A DNA stretch of 64,000 nucleotides, taken from the NCBI GenBank assembly GCA_051530055.1, contig CM121341.1, positions 4,340,001-4,404,000 on the forward strand, given 5' to 3'. Under the pieces are notes generated by a model. It made no database searches and was not told the DNA's origin. It saw only the letters and a list, made by a program, of their open reading frames with translations. Shown in pieces: positions 10,896-22,203 of the stretch. Every line of letters starts with the position of its first letter. The stretch's first letter is position 1. The DNA comes from Neoechinorhynchus agilis. Lineage: Eukaryota > Acanthocephala. The translations under genes were made by a program, and so were the position numbers.

Positions 10896-11836
10896 CAAGA
10901 AAGGGATTGACTAAAATTTTTAATGATAATCAAAGAATCCTTTGGGTTTTTCATATTTTAAGGTTAAATGCCAAGTTCGCGTGTTCTTCATTAACCACAA
11001 TGTTCAGTTAATCGGTAATTGGCTATAAAATACGAATAAATGAGAAATAAACAGAACACAATATAAAATTGGAATCAAAGAACCCTTTTGTTTTTCCTTA
11101 TTTTGCAAACTTCAATTAGAAAAATGGTCTATGTAAAATCAATAGTCGTCCAATGTCACTTCCACATTTCTGATCAGCTGAGAAAGATTGGATTAACATC
11201 GCATTTAAATAATCTGGAAGTTTTAATTATTTTTAATGGAGCGATTTTTTTACACCATTTTCTTTATGTAAGGAGATAATCGACGTGATCACTCAAAATC
11301 GATTTTAGGAGGGCTTCGATTCCTCCAGGTTTTTTATCAAGCAAAATCACTTCTTTTTAACACAATCGCAACCTTTAGATTGAAATGTCGACGAAGCCGA
11401 GACTTCTTATTTTTCGTAACGTTTAGAGAATCATTTAGCGAGCAATCGGAAATCATACGAATCCACGCAGTTTTATTAGACTACAAGTTTAAAATAAATT
11501 TTTTTGGGTATGTGACAAAAAGAGCATTGACTGTTATCGAAACTGTTAATCGGTGCGAATCTTACGGAGCGGCTGATACTTCAACCGATTCAGAACTTTT
11601 TACATTCAAAAGTAATCAAAGATCTACGTTTCCTAACAGTCGTATAAACAAATACATGGATTGGGTTGCAAACAAAAAAGACTTGAACTATTTATTGGTC
11701 TTCTAAATAACGCAAATTTAATTCGTAATCTTGTAATTATTTTTTTATTTTCATTAGCAAACCTGTTTGTTATTTGGATGACTACTGAGCATCAATCTAA
11801 GCCTTAGGATCTGAAGTATTCACAATTCAAAATACA
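10896..11836. other. AT-rich spacer
   Basis: No gene can be supported here. A stretch from about 11382 to 11706 on the plus strand stays open for some 108 codons but has no ATG near its start, no family resemblance and ends 130 bp before the receptor gene. I treat it as undecided. Confidence 0.4.
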
Positions 11837-14074
11837 ATGAATGAATCTGGATATCAAGGAACATTTACACTAAAGATCTCAGAGTTCTTCGAAAACGAAA
11901 GCGTATTACCCAAATGGAAGTTCAATTTTGCTCAAAAAGCCGTTGCCAGCACCATAAAGATCATCAACATTACATTCCTCGTCCTCTTAATCTTCTTCAG
12001 CAATTTATGGATATTTAAATCCACCAGCGAAAAAATAGATTTCGCCATTCGGATTCGCTCAAACGAAGATGCATTTAAGTTTATTGACAATATTCAAAGC
12101 CAAAAAGGAACAACTTTGTGTTGGCTTGGGCGAATCGACGTCTTGAGCGAATTCTACAGTATCCAATTGAACAAAATCACCCTATCAATATTCATCGTCT
12201 CAATTATCTGGACGTTTTTACTCGCAATTCGTAAGCGAAGATGTCAAACAAAAGAGTCGGTTCTTTTCAATCCATTCAGCAAAACAAATAGACTTGAATC
12301 AGCTTGCGTATATGGAATCCTGGCAATAGAAATCCTGCACTCCTTTGAGAAGATTTTGATCGTGACAACAAGAACGCCACAAAGCGGTCCATTACTGGAT
12401 CTTTTTCGACAAATAGGAATCGTTATTCTGATTGGAACAAGATATTTGCCGATTATTATGACATTGGAACTAAATCCAAATGATGTCGTGTGTTCCGGTT
12501 CATCGGCTTTGTTCATGTGGACGGAAATGTTCTTTCAAACAGCACGAGATGCTCAATGTGGTCCCACGGAGCAATCAATAATCCAAATTAAGAAACGAAT
12601 AGCCGCAATTTCTTCAAACGTGACGCTTAGTCCAGAAAACGTTAATGGATTATTTGGCGATTCCGTTCCTCTATCATCAAGTGCCGTAAAGTTCAGAATT
12701 CTCAGACAACTTCCTTATTACATATTCGCGTCCCTGCTCGCAAAAAATCTCTCAACACTCTTCGTGTTCAATATTCTCAGGCTTCGAAGAACCCAGCTAT
12801 CGCAAATAAGCAATTTTACATTTGTGAAATGGTTTGTGAAACGAAACAATGAAGAAAATGAGATAAATTACGTTCAGTGCCTGTTCAAAAAGAAAGATCG
12901 CAATAGGAAACAATCTGGGTTTAAGTTCTCAAAGCAGATAATTAACCTATGGGCCATTGGATTCGCTTCAATCCACTACTTTACATTCTGGACCATTCAG
13001 AATGTAGAAATGCTGACGGATGGAATTTTTCATTTTGTGCATTCCTTGATGCTTCCTCTGGTTAATTTTCTTAGTTTTGAGGCCAAGGCAAGAAAGGAAA
13101 GTCTTATGGATGAAGTTGTCCGAATTAAACTTCACCGGGATTTCCGAATTCTGGCAATAATTTGCAGTATTGCTTGTACCATTCAATCGATAGAAGCGAT
13201 GAGAAGTTATAAAAGACACATGATATCCGCTTTTAAAGGACGTTTTGAGGAAATCCCAAAACGAAAGCGGTCCGTAAACGCCAACACAATCATAAAAGCT
13301 GTTCATTTTCCCGGTTTCATGATTGGATACTTGATATGGGGATATTTGATCCTCGTGATGAGTGCGTTTATCCTTTGGCTTCTTATCAGAAGTCTCATCG
13401 AGGCACCGATTCCGATCGAAATTGTTCTAAGATGGATCCTTCCAGTGCTGATCCTCTTCATTCTGAAACTGGTACTCGTTAAACTAATGAGTCGATCAAT
13501 ATTCACAACCAACGAAAATGGAAATCCGTCAATCGAGAACATACAACTCCTTTATGCGTTCAATTTCTTCAATTTCTTCTTTGATTGTTTCATTGGGATG
13601 GTTGTTTGTGTTTGGAGAGTCGCTCAGACTACCATTGCGGCTCTCGTGTTCATGACGAGAATTGATCGAAGTTCGCTAGGACGCGGCCTTGAATGCTACG
13701 ATAAAGGATTTGCGGCTTATGCCAGTTGGATTCATCTTGAATCTCAGCAAACGAATCCGGTGATGCTGGTCTTCTGCCAAATCGTCTCCGGCAAAATCAA
13801 AGAACGGCGTTCAATGAGGAACTTTTCTAATGAAAAACTCGCTCCAAAGCATGGAGCAAATACAAAACTCATTGTCGAGCAAGCAATGGAAAATGTTTCA
13901 AGGCGACGACGAGCTCAATTCAGATTTTGTTTGTTGAAAACATTAACAAATAATCCTTGGATGGCGCAGTTGAGGAAGCAAAGAAGTCTTGGGGCTCCAT
14001 CAATATACAAAGAAGATTACAGTCTTCTTTATCAATCAACCAGTGATAGTGCTGAAATATCAAATTGTAGTTAG
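11837..14074 (+). CDS. STRA6-like multi-pass membrane receptor
   Basis: Intronless, 745 residues. Hydrophobic segments lie near residues 38-60, 114-131, 158-175, 192-212, 288-312, 372-392, 436-455, 495-520, 533-553 and 570-605, so the protein crosses the membrane many times. The region from about 595 to 660 (RIDRSSLGRGLECYDKGFAA, then WIHLE and NPVMLVFCQIV) matches the conserved end of the STRA6 and STRA6-like family, in which an R-x-DxS...GF/E..D.GY..Y...L..E....P....FC pattern follows the last core helix. STRA6 takes up retinol from carrier protein; whether this member binds retinol is not shown. The ATG is preceded by stops. A cytosolic tail of about 85 residues, rich in R, S and N, closes the protein. 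A 745-codon gene without an intron is unusual for a vertebrate-type receptor but fits the many single-exon genes here. Confidence 0.75.
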   Translation: MNESGYQGTFTLKISEFFENESVLPKWKFNFAQKAVASTIKIINITFLVLLIFFSNLWIFKSTSEKIDFAIRIRSNEDAFKFIDNIQSQKGTTLCWLGRIDVLSEFYSIQLNKITLSIFIVSIIWTFLLAIRKRRCQTKESVLFNPFSKTNRLESACVYGILAIEILHSFEKILIVTTRTPQSGPLLDLFRQIGIVILIGTRYLPIIMTLELNPNDVVCSGSSALFMWTEMFFQTARDAQCGPTEQSIIQIKKRIAAISSNVTLSPENVNGLFGDSVPLSSSAVKFRILRQLPYYIFASLLAKNLSTLFVFNILRLRRTQLSQISNFTFVKWFVKRNNEENEINYVQCLFKKKDRNRKQSGFKFSKQIINLWAIGFASIHYFTFWTIQNVEMLTDGIFHFVHSLMLPLVNFLSFEAKARKESLMDEVVRIKLHRDFRILAIICSIACTIQSIEAMRSYKRHMISAFKGRFEEIPKRKRSVNANTIIKAVHFPGFMIGYLIWGYLILVMSAFILWLLIRSLIEAPIPIEIVLRWILPVLILFILKLVLVKLMSRSIFTTNENGNPSIENIQLLYAFNFFNFFFDCFIGMVVCVWRVAQTTIAALVFMTRIDRSSLGRGLECYDKGFAAYASWIHLESQQTNPVMLVFCQIVSGKIKERRSMRNFSNEKLAPKHGANTKLIVEQAMENVSRRRRAQFRFCLLKTLTNNPWMAQLRKQRSLGAPSIYKEDYSLLYQSTSDSAEISNCS

Positions 14075-14198
14075 ATTTATTTATGCCAATTATTATATCC
14101 ATTAGTTTAGTATATAATATATTTATCAGTTTATTTTTGGGATTCCATGACTAAACACCGATAAAAAGACTGTTTTCATGTGTGTAACTTGGATCGGC

Positions 14199-14361
14199 TG
14201 TTGAAATGATAAAGAAAATCTTTATTTCTGAGAGCTTTTACCGTCTTACGGCTTCTTCAGGAATTATCTACAAAGGCTCGTGGAGTTGTCTGTTGAGCAG
14301 TTCCGGGACTTTATCGAGCCTTCCACATGCCCCGGATAAAGATTTCTTTATCATTACAACA
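14199..14361. mobile_element. foldback (MITE-like) element with CTTCAG core
   Basis: Inverted arms of about 26 bp (TGTTGAAATGATAAAGAAAA at the left, ending ATCATTACAACA at the right) flank a 110-bp middle. Next to the left arm is ACCGTCTTACGG, a 4-bp stem hairpin, followed by CTTCTTCAG. The same hairpin is the landmark of satellite D at 24.9-28.5 kb. The space from 14362 to 14716 has no gene that I can support. Confidence 0.6.
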
Positions 14362-14716
14362 TCCTAAGCAAGTGTCAATTTTCAAGCGGCTGAAAAATCA
14401 AAGTAGTATTTCACAGCACATCAAGGAGATGCGTCCGGATCGGTAGAAGAAAATCTAAAAATAAGAATTCCGTGAAGCTAAAGTTATCGGAGAATCATAG
14501 AGACCAATGTGGATGTAGTTTTTTTTTTACATAACTCTTTTATAAAAATTCTTTAAAGATACGGTGCAGTATTTAATGCTCTCCAATGAAGAAAACGGCA
14601 GGAAAAAAGGGCTCTGGTGGTTCGTTTACTTTTCGTAAAGAAGGAAATGATATTGACGGGTATGATCATGTCGCACCAGGACGATTTCTTTTATAAAAAA
14701 CATTAAACGAGTCAGT

Positions 14717-16514
14717 TCAGTCTTCTTGTAAGATGGAATTCGAAGCTTTTTGGATTGTCACAACCGCTTGATCTATAATTTAAGATATAGATTGGACAAA
14801 TAAGACCACAAAAACTCACCGAATATTATTTTTACGCTTTGAGGTTGAATGAGTACACAGAATACAAAATAGAAAATGAGTCCTCCGAGAATTAAAGCAA
14901 ATGCACTTGCACAGGCAGCAGGTTCGCTTATCAAGGACAAGACAGTGATAAAAGCCATTCCGACGAAGAACACGATTGGGAATATAATATTTACCTTCGA
15001 TTTATAGATTTCAAAAAAAGAGAGATTGGTTTACCGGACTTACCCTATGTTTACTGGGCGTATTACGAGTTTTCCATCTCAAATAGAAAAACGCCAAAGA
15101 CGTGGTGCAGTAGAAAAAGGTTTCACTAAAAGTGCTCATATTTATAATAAAAGTCAATGAGCCGATGGAAATGAAGACGATTGTGAATAGAGCCTGATCA
15201 AGTTTGTGTAGACTATTAAATCTTAAGAATTAACTTACCAAAACCGCGACGGAGACCAGGGGTGTTAGATAATTGACATGTACATAAGCCATAACCACGG
15301 GCATGTGACCATTTCGAGCTGCACTGAACCCAACTCTTGTTTCGAAAAGAGTTTAATCTAAAATAGATTTCGTCCGGACTAACCTCGTAGAAGTGAGAAC
15401 CTCGCTACTGATGTATCCGAAGACAGATAAGGACACTAATACCGATACAACTGTTCCAAGGGGTTTGTAAAGTGCCCCTAAAGCCGTCTTGTTGTATGGT
15501 TAAAAAGATTAGCTCTAAATCCGGTATACTTACAACAGCAATTGCAGGTGATTCCACCGCTTGTTCAATGGGAATCATCGCAAAAAACGCAATGTTTGTT
15601 AAGACGTATTCTGTATGCCTTCTTATCCATTAGAAGTCGAGATGAGAAAGCATTGATTAAAGAATGGTGACTGTTCCAAGACCAATGAAAATTGATCGAG
15701 GAAGATTTCTAATAGACACGATTAGAAACTTGTCTTTTAAAAAAAACATAATTTACTTCTCGGGCTCCTTTATTTCCTCGGCTAAATAATTCAAAAAATT
15801 CCTAAATTTAAGAGTTTTTTTCAAGTATCAAATGCGCTAATGTTCCTACCATCCTGAAAATGCGAATATTGCACTATAAAAAGACAGAATAATATCCAGT
15901 GGGTTTGTTGAAGTTCCTTTAAATCCGTTTTCATAATAAATTGCACCACCAATAGCGAAAGCATAAATCCCAGCAATTAAGATTCCCAATAAAGCCGCTG
16001 CTTTTCCAACTGCGAAGATCACTTGCACTCTCGAAGTCCACTTTACACTTCTACTGTTGAGATATGTGAAGACCATTAGCGCAAGAATAGCTAGCAGATA
16101 TCTGGGTGGCTCAGGGATTTTACAAGGGAAAATAGCAAGTAGAAGATAATTAGCAAAAGCAAGTGATCCGGCTGCTAATGCTGATGGAGCCGAAAGGACA
16201 ACTCTTGTCCACGCGAACATGAACGCCATCGGACTTCCAAGTATTCGTAGCAGATACTCATAGTCTCCACCTCCTTTTGGCATCATGGCACCCAATTCAG
16301 CATACATGAGTGCACCACAGATCGACAGAAATCCTGATATTAACCAAACAAGAATTGCAACTGGGATCGATCCACAAAGTCTGAGGACTTCACCAGGCGT
16401 GATAAAGATTCCACTTCCAACCATAGTGCTAATTATTATAGAAACACCCTGCATTAGACCGAGTTCTCTTTTGAGAGCAATCTTTTCTCTTTGAATCGAC
16501 TCGTCTACGGCCAT
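14717..16514 (-). CDS. SLC7 light-chain-type amino-acid transporter (LAT/b0,+AT family)
   Basis: Nine exons in transcript order: 16514-15850, 15801-15757, 15708-15660, 15608-15534, 15487-15384, 15335-15239, 15193-15044, 14994-14820 and 14772-14717. They join in frame to 471 residues. The start is family-typical: a cytosolic leader, then LGLMQGVSIIISTMVGSGIF, with the substrate-binding GSGIF of TM1 and AELGAMMPKGGGDYEYL. TM6 lies at FAFSGWNFLNYLAEEI, and RNGHMP-type loop and twelve hydrophobic segments follow. Members are exchangers at the plasma membrane that pair with a heavy chain (SLC3) through a cysteine; which substrate this one carries cannot be read. Seven of eight introns are GT-AG and 46-53 nt long. 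The third (15609-15659) has no GT-AG and is described separately; its position is fixed because VTIL and YVLTN must be adjacent. Confidence 0.9.
15609..15659 (-). other. 51-nt non-GT-AG intron folding into one hairpin
   Basis: Between ATT CTT (exon 3) and TAC GTC (exon 4) lie 51 nt that start TAATCAATGC and end GCATACAGAA, contain in-frame stops, and have no GT near the left boundary. Arms ATGCTTTCTCATC (15653-15641) and GATAAGAAGGCAT (15627-15615) pair with 11 Watson-Crick pairs, one G-T and one mismatch. The stem starts 6 nt inside each boundary, leaving a 13-nt loop. The boundary may slide by up to 2 nt (shared TA), but no slide yields GT-AG. Confidence 0.7.
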
Positions 16515-17764
16515 TATGGCTCACTTAAGAAAAAAAGGATTGGTTACTGTTAGCAAGTTCTTTTTTTTCGTCCTAAATCCGAAACCTCCTTTGTATTTTA
16601 ACACTTTTATCACGAGTTTTAAGTATGAAAGGTGAGCGTACGCTCAATGTTAGTAATGCTGCGAAGTGCAAAATCTCTACAGATAAAAAGGATTACTCAT
16701 GTCTCGAAATTTATAGTTTCTTGCTAGAAATGTGTATAACTCTCAATATAGGATATTTAGAATTAGATCTTGAAAACATTTTTAATCCAGAGTCGAATGA
16801 GAGATAGTATCCGATCGAGCGTGGTTGTTTTCTGGTGTGAAGAAATTAAAATGATTTTAATGAGTCGATTTGATTAATTTACAAGTTCGATGAAAGCGTA
16901 CAAGATTGTAAATCCGAAATATCGGCAGTTTAAGATCTTCAGAAATCCAACCAAGCTCCCCCCTTAGTTCGGGAAACGCTAAAGAATGAGTATTTCGAAT
17001 AGAACTGTGAATCGACTCGTCGTTAGGAACCCTCAAAACATCCTTAGACAAGAAAAAGGACACGGCGGATTTGGACTGAATCAAAGAACATTTACAATTT
17101 CTGCATTATGAAGGAGGATCCACTAAGAAGGCTCTGAGAGCATTCATCGAAACTGATTCAAATGATACGATCTTTAGTGGTTTTTTGGGGTGGGAGAGAG
17201 CAATATAATGCATCAAATTGGATTTATCTCTTACAGACGAATACTCGAGTTGGTCAAGGACGACAACGGCGATTTAAAGGTTCTATAGATATATTCAGAT
17301 TAACTCTTAATTGAACTAACCCGAGGTTCGAATCTGTTCACTACAATGTGTTTTTACGCAATGGGTCAAAATGAAAACAGCCAACAACATAAATTTTGAA
17401 CGAACGTCGCATTTTGCGTGTTATGAACAAAAATAACCATTAAATGATCGGCGGGATGACTAGCACTCATCTGTAACTGCATGCGCGGCGCTTGGGTTCG
17501 GAATCGGGTTTAATTCGGAAAAAGTCAACCAATCCCAAGAAGTTCATTGAAGACACTTTCTAAACGCCCTAAAAAAAGGGCCAATAGCAAAAAAAAGTAA
17601 AAAAAAAATAAAAAAAATAAAAAAAAATAAAAAAAACTCAACGCTCAAATAAGAGCTCGAAAAAGGAGTAGCTTTAATAGCGACATCGGACGCGACATTG
17701 GAATTTGAGCGCTATCCGAGGTTGGACCAAGAGGCGCCTAACCAACACTTGGATGTGCGTGAAT
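16515..17764. other. intergenic spacer with tRNA-like and A-rich tracts
   Basis: No gene can be supported. There is a simple A-rich tract at about 17590-17640. Two stretches end in B-box-like motifs (GGTTCGAATCTG near 17325, GGGTTCGGAATCG near 17503) but neither folds as a tRNA. Confidence 0.5.
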
Positions 17765-18576
17765 AAGTTTAGGCGGACACGTGAATTAACCCGAAACCGA
17801 ACCCTTTTTTAAATCTTCTAATGATGAATTCAGAAGCATTTTTGTGTGTTGACGTCCGAAAGTCGAGAAACCATAGTCAAATTGCAGCTAAATGTGGTGT
17901 TTAAGAAAAGTTGGACCTACGGAGCTTCCAAATCGCACTTTTTTTATCAATTCAAAACAGCGTTTATTACGGATACCTAACTTTTCCTGGATCTTCGTCC
18001 TCGTCCAGGATTAGGCAACGGATTTGCTACCCGCCTTCCTCGCCTAGTTGACTGCGTTCTTGAAGGCACTGAAGGGGGTGGTGGGGGCGTTTTTCGTCTT
18101 CTATAATGCCCACTTTTGGTCACGTCTAAATTGGCAGCATCAAGAATGAATTTGGCTTCTCTCTTTTCTTAAGTTTAGGCGGACACGTGAATTAACCCGA
18201 AACCGAACCCTTTTTTAAATCTTCTAATGATGAATTCAGAAGCATTTTTGTGTGTTGACGTCCGAAAGTCGAGAAACCATAGTCAAATTGCAGCTAAATG
18301 TGGTGTTTCAGAAAAGTTGGACCTACGGAGCTTCCAAATCGCACTTTTTTTATCAATTCAAAACAGCGTTTATTACGGATACCTAACTTTTCCTGGATCT
18401 TCGTCCTCGTCCAGGATTAGGCAACGGATTTGCTACCCGCCTTCCTCGCCTAGTTGACTGCGTTCTTGAAGGCACTGAAGGGGGTGGTGGGGGCGTTTTT
18501 CGTCTTCTATAATGCCCACTTTTGGTCACGTCTAAATTGGCAGCATCAAGAATGAATTTGGCTTCTCTCTTTTCTT
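17765..18576. repeat. 406-bp direct tandem duplication of the YEATS4 3' end
   Basis: 17765-18170 and 18171-18576 are almost identical, differing by a few bases. The right copy is part of the YEATS4 last exon (about 64 codons plus stop) and its 3' flank. The left copy is therefore a detached, non-functional duplicate of the gene's end. The near identity indicates a recent event. Confidence 0.9.
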
Positions 18577-21498
18577 CTTTTTGTTTAATCTTTTCGTCCA
18601 CTTCCAGTATCAACAAATTCGTTTCGTTGATGTATTTCGCAAGGGGATCGATATATTGGTCAAGGAGACTAATGGCATTATCAAGATGAGATTTGTAAGT
18701 GTCCAGAACCTCCGTCGAATTACCCATACTAATGTCTACGCCACTCATTGAAGGTTTGTTTCTAGGGTTCATAGATTCTTCGAGCAGTCGAACAAATAAA
18801 AATCGCGGCTGCTGAAACACTAATTCGTCGTATTTTACAAACGTGTTCAACTGACCGATGCCTCCTTGAGAAACATCCGTTGGAAATAACCGAATGTAGT
18901 AACGGAGCGTGACTGGGTCTTCTATCCGAAAATCATCGGTTTAAAAGGATGACCGAAAAACAAAAACCCAAATAAGACTAAGATTAGTTAAAGTGTTAAA
19001 GAAATTTAACGGCTATGCATCCATAACGGAGAAAATTATGATAAACAAAATTCTAACTCTATCATCCCGAACGATTCTATATTGATGATCAGAATGGAGA
19101 GAAAGACGATCCCATGATTAAATAGGATAAGATTGTCGACTCTTCAGGTTCTTCTACGAGAATAAAGACGTGGAATTTCATAATTGTCATGGGCATTGGG
19201 AAAAGATGGAAGGCTCTAAATTTAAAGAGATTTTGAATCGTGGATTGAAAGTTGATCTTTAAAGGAGAAAAACGTGAAAACTCCAAATTGTAAAAAAGAA
19301 TAAAGGTTTACTGTAAAATCTTCAACGAGAATAAAGACGTGGAATTTCATAATTGTCATGGGCATTGGGAAAAGATGGAAGGCTCTAAATTTAAAGAGAT
19401 TTTGAATCGTGGATTGAAAGTTGATCTTTAAAGGAGAAAAACGTGAAAACTCCAAATTGTAAAAAAGAATAAAGGTTTACTGTAAAATCTTCAACGAGAA
19501 TAAAGACGTGGAATTTCATAATTGTCATGGGCATTGGGAAAAGATGGAAGGCTCTAAATTTAAAGAGATTTAGAATCGTGGATTGAAAGTTGATCTTTAA
19601 AGGAGAAAAACGTGAAAACTCCAAATTCAAAAAAGAATAAAGGTTTACTGTAAAATCTTCAACGAGAATAAAGACGTGGAATTCCATAATTGTCATGGGC
19701 ATTGGGAAAAGATGGAAGGCTCTAAATTTAAAGAGATTTAGAATCGTGGATTGAAAGTTGATCTTTAAAGGAGAAAAACGTGAAAACTCCAAATTGTAAA
19801 AAAGAATAAAGGTTTACTGTAAAATCTTCAACGAGAATAAAGACGTGGAATTTCATAATTGTCATGGGCATTGGGAAAAGATGGAAGGCTCTAAATTTAA
19901 AGAGATTTAGAATCGTGGATTGAAAGTTGATCTTTAAAGGAGAAAAACGTGAAAACTCCAAATTGTAAAAAAGAATAAAGGTTTACTGTAAAATCTTCAA
20001 CGAGAATAAAGACGTGGAATTTCATAATTGTCATGGGCATTGGGAAAAGATGGAAGGCTCTAAATTTAAAGAGATTTTGAATCGTGGATTGAAAGTTGAT
20101 CTTTAAAGGAGAAAAACGTGAAAACTCCAAATTGTAAAAAAGAATAAAGGTTTACTGTAAAATCTTCAACGAGAATAAAGACGTGGAATTTCATAATTGT
20201 CATGGGCATTGGGAAAAGATGGAAGGCTCTAAATTTAAAGAGATTTAGAATCGTGGATTGAAAGTTGATCTTTAAAGGAGAAAAACGTGAAAACTCCAAA
20301 TTGTAAAAAAGAATAAAGGTTTACTGTAAAATCTTCAACGAGAATAAAGACGTGGAATTTCATAATTGTCATGGGCATTGGGAAAAGATGGAAGGCTCTA
20401 AATTTAAAGAGATTTAGAATCGTGGATTGAAAGTTGATCTTTAAAGGAGAAAAACGTGAAAACTCCAAATTGTAAAAAAGAATAAAGGTTTACTGTAAAA
20501 TCTTCAACGAGAATAAAGACGTGGAATTTCATAATTGTCATGGGCATTGGGAAAAGATGGAAGGCTCTAAATTTAAAGAGATTTAGAATCGTGGATTGAA
20601 AGTTGATCTTTAAAGGAGAAAAACGTGAAAACTCCAAATTGTAAAAAAGAATAAAGGTTTACTGTAAAATCTTCAACGAGAATAAAGACGTGGAATTTCA
20701 TAATTGTCATGGGCATTGGGAAAAGATGGAAGGCTCTAAATTTAAAGAGATTTAGAATCGTGGATTGAAAGTTAATCTTTAAAGGAGAAAAACGTGAAAA
20801 CTCCAAATTGTAAAAAAGAATAAAGGTTTACTGTAAAATCTTCAACGAGAATAAAGACGTGGAATTTCATAATTGTCATGGGCATTGGGAAAAGATGGAA
20901 GGCTCTAAATTTAAAGAGATTTAGAATCGTGGATTGAAAGTTGATCTTTAAAGGAGAAAAACGTGAAAACTCCAAATTCAAAAAAGAATAAAGGTTTACT
21001 GTAAAATCTTCAACGAGAATAAAGACGTGGAATTTCATAATTGTCATGGGCATTGGGAAAAGATGGAAGGCTCTAAATTTAAAGAGATTTAGAATCGTGG
21101 ATTGAAAGTTGATCTTTAAAGGAGAAAAACGTGAAAACCTTAAATCCAAAGTAACTCTAAACCGATGAGTGACGATCTAACGTTTCCCGAAAATGAACTG
21201 TGATTATGGCTTCAAATTGACCCCATCCAGTTTCATGGACTTCATAAGGAGGTTCCATGCAGACCCTTAAAGGCTCGGTAAATGTACTGTGAAGTTTAAA
21301 TTCAACTTTTTCCACATATACCGACATATCATGGTTTTCTCCGAATGGTTTTAGAAATAAGACCCATTGATGAGTCCGTTTTGAAGCTTCCGTTTGATAG
21401 CGACCCGTCTTCTCGGGTTTGTGGACACAAACGGCCGTGTTTCCGTAGACAATGGGACGGATGACTATCCTATCAACCAGTCTGTCTTCGACGGCCAT
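18383..21498 (-). CDS. YEATS4: YEATS-domain protein of the YEATS4/GAS41 (Yaf9) type
   Basis: This is a chromatin reader subunit of the SRCAP/SWR1 and TIP60/NuA4 complexes in other eukaryotes; the YEATS domain binds acylated histone H3 lysine. Exon 1 (21498 to about 21174) gives RIVIRPIVYGNTAVC, THQWVLFLKPFGENHDMSVYV, VEFKLHSTFTEPLRV and PPYEVHETGWGQFEAIITVH, matching GAS41 in order, including the HxHxW-like THQW and GWGxF motifs. Exon 2 (about 18921 to 18383) continues DPVTLRYYIRLFPTD and YDELVFQQP, as in GAS41. After a predicted coiled coil the protein ends in a proline run and a basic tail (about the last 50 residues), unlike human GAS41. The intron of roughly 2.25 kb is filled by satellite B, and its exact ends are unresolved: no GT-AG pair joins the conserved parts cleanly. 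A GTCACT donor at 21173 with the AG at 18923-18922 keeps frame. Confidence 0.85.
19150..21140. repeat. satellite B, 169-bp unit, about 11.8 copies, in the YEATS4 intron
   Basis: Copies of exactly 169 bp repeat with one or two differences (for example GATTTTGAATC against GATTTAGAATC). Landmarks are GGAATTTCATAATTGTCATG and GGTTTACTGTAAAATCTTC. The array fills nearly the whole intron, beginning about 230 bp from exon 2 and ending about 35 bp from exon 1. Confidence 0.95.
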
Positions 21499-22203
21499 TT
21501 TGACCTTGAAATCGTATTAAAATCAACTTAGATCTTTACATTCGGGTTCTTCTGTGCTATCAACAACAATCTTTTGTTTTTTGGATTCCACGGCCAATTG
21601 CAAACGACTTGACGAAGACCGACGAGACGGACGAAATATTGAGAACAATAAGTGAATTTCTATTCTTCTCTCATCACCAATGAACAACTTCTTTACAATT
21701 TCTAAATACATTGGGGAAATTTTGAACGAAATTATTATAATCGTAAAATAGCGATAATTTGTTACGTTTCTGTGTTGATATCTTATAAAAATTACAATTC
21801 ACATTTTTTGTTACCTAAATGCTTTGTTTTTTCTAAAAGCTTAGAAGTGATTCTTGAAACTTTACAAAGAATTTTTTTATTCCAAAACCGGAATTTTGTT
21901 TGATTTTTTTGTCTACATCGCAAATTGAAATTGTGCTCAACGAATCACGGAATTGTTCAAGATGCACCCAAAAAAACTATCCACGTTTTTTTCGCTACTG
22001 CTAAATATAAATTATGGGAAATCTAAATTACAGTGCCGATTATTTTCTCAATTTTTTCGTTTCCTTTGAAAAGTCTCATTAAAGATAACCAAAGTTTCGT
22101 GTTCCTTTAGATGAAAATTCCATCTATTCTCTTGCTAGTCTCGATATTATTAAATACATTTCGCTTTATTTCCTAAATAGTCATTTTGAGGATCGTAGTC
22201 AAG
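21499..22203. other. spacer between YEATS4 and the next gene
   Basis: AT-rich. A 62-codon open frame on the minus strand (21711-21523) ends just before the YEATS4 start and has an ATG, but I see no family and no splice route into YEATS4. It could be leader or chance. Confidence 0.35.

Noticed and set aside
17235-17345. Possible tRNA gene ending GGTTCGAATCTG
   Set aside because: The T-arm does not pair, there is no acceptor stem, and no anticodon arm could be placed.
17435-17525. Second tRNA-like stretch with GGGTTCGGAATCG
   Set aside because: The motif has an extra base and the rest does not fold as a cloverleaf.
19089-21149. Repeated 77-codon frames on the minus strand
   Set aside because: Same cause: satellite B with a 169-bp unit inside the YEATS4 intron.
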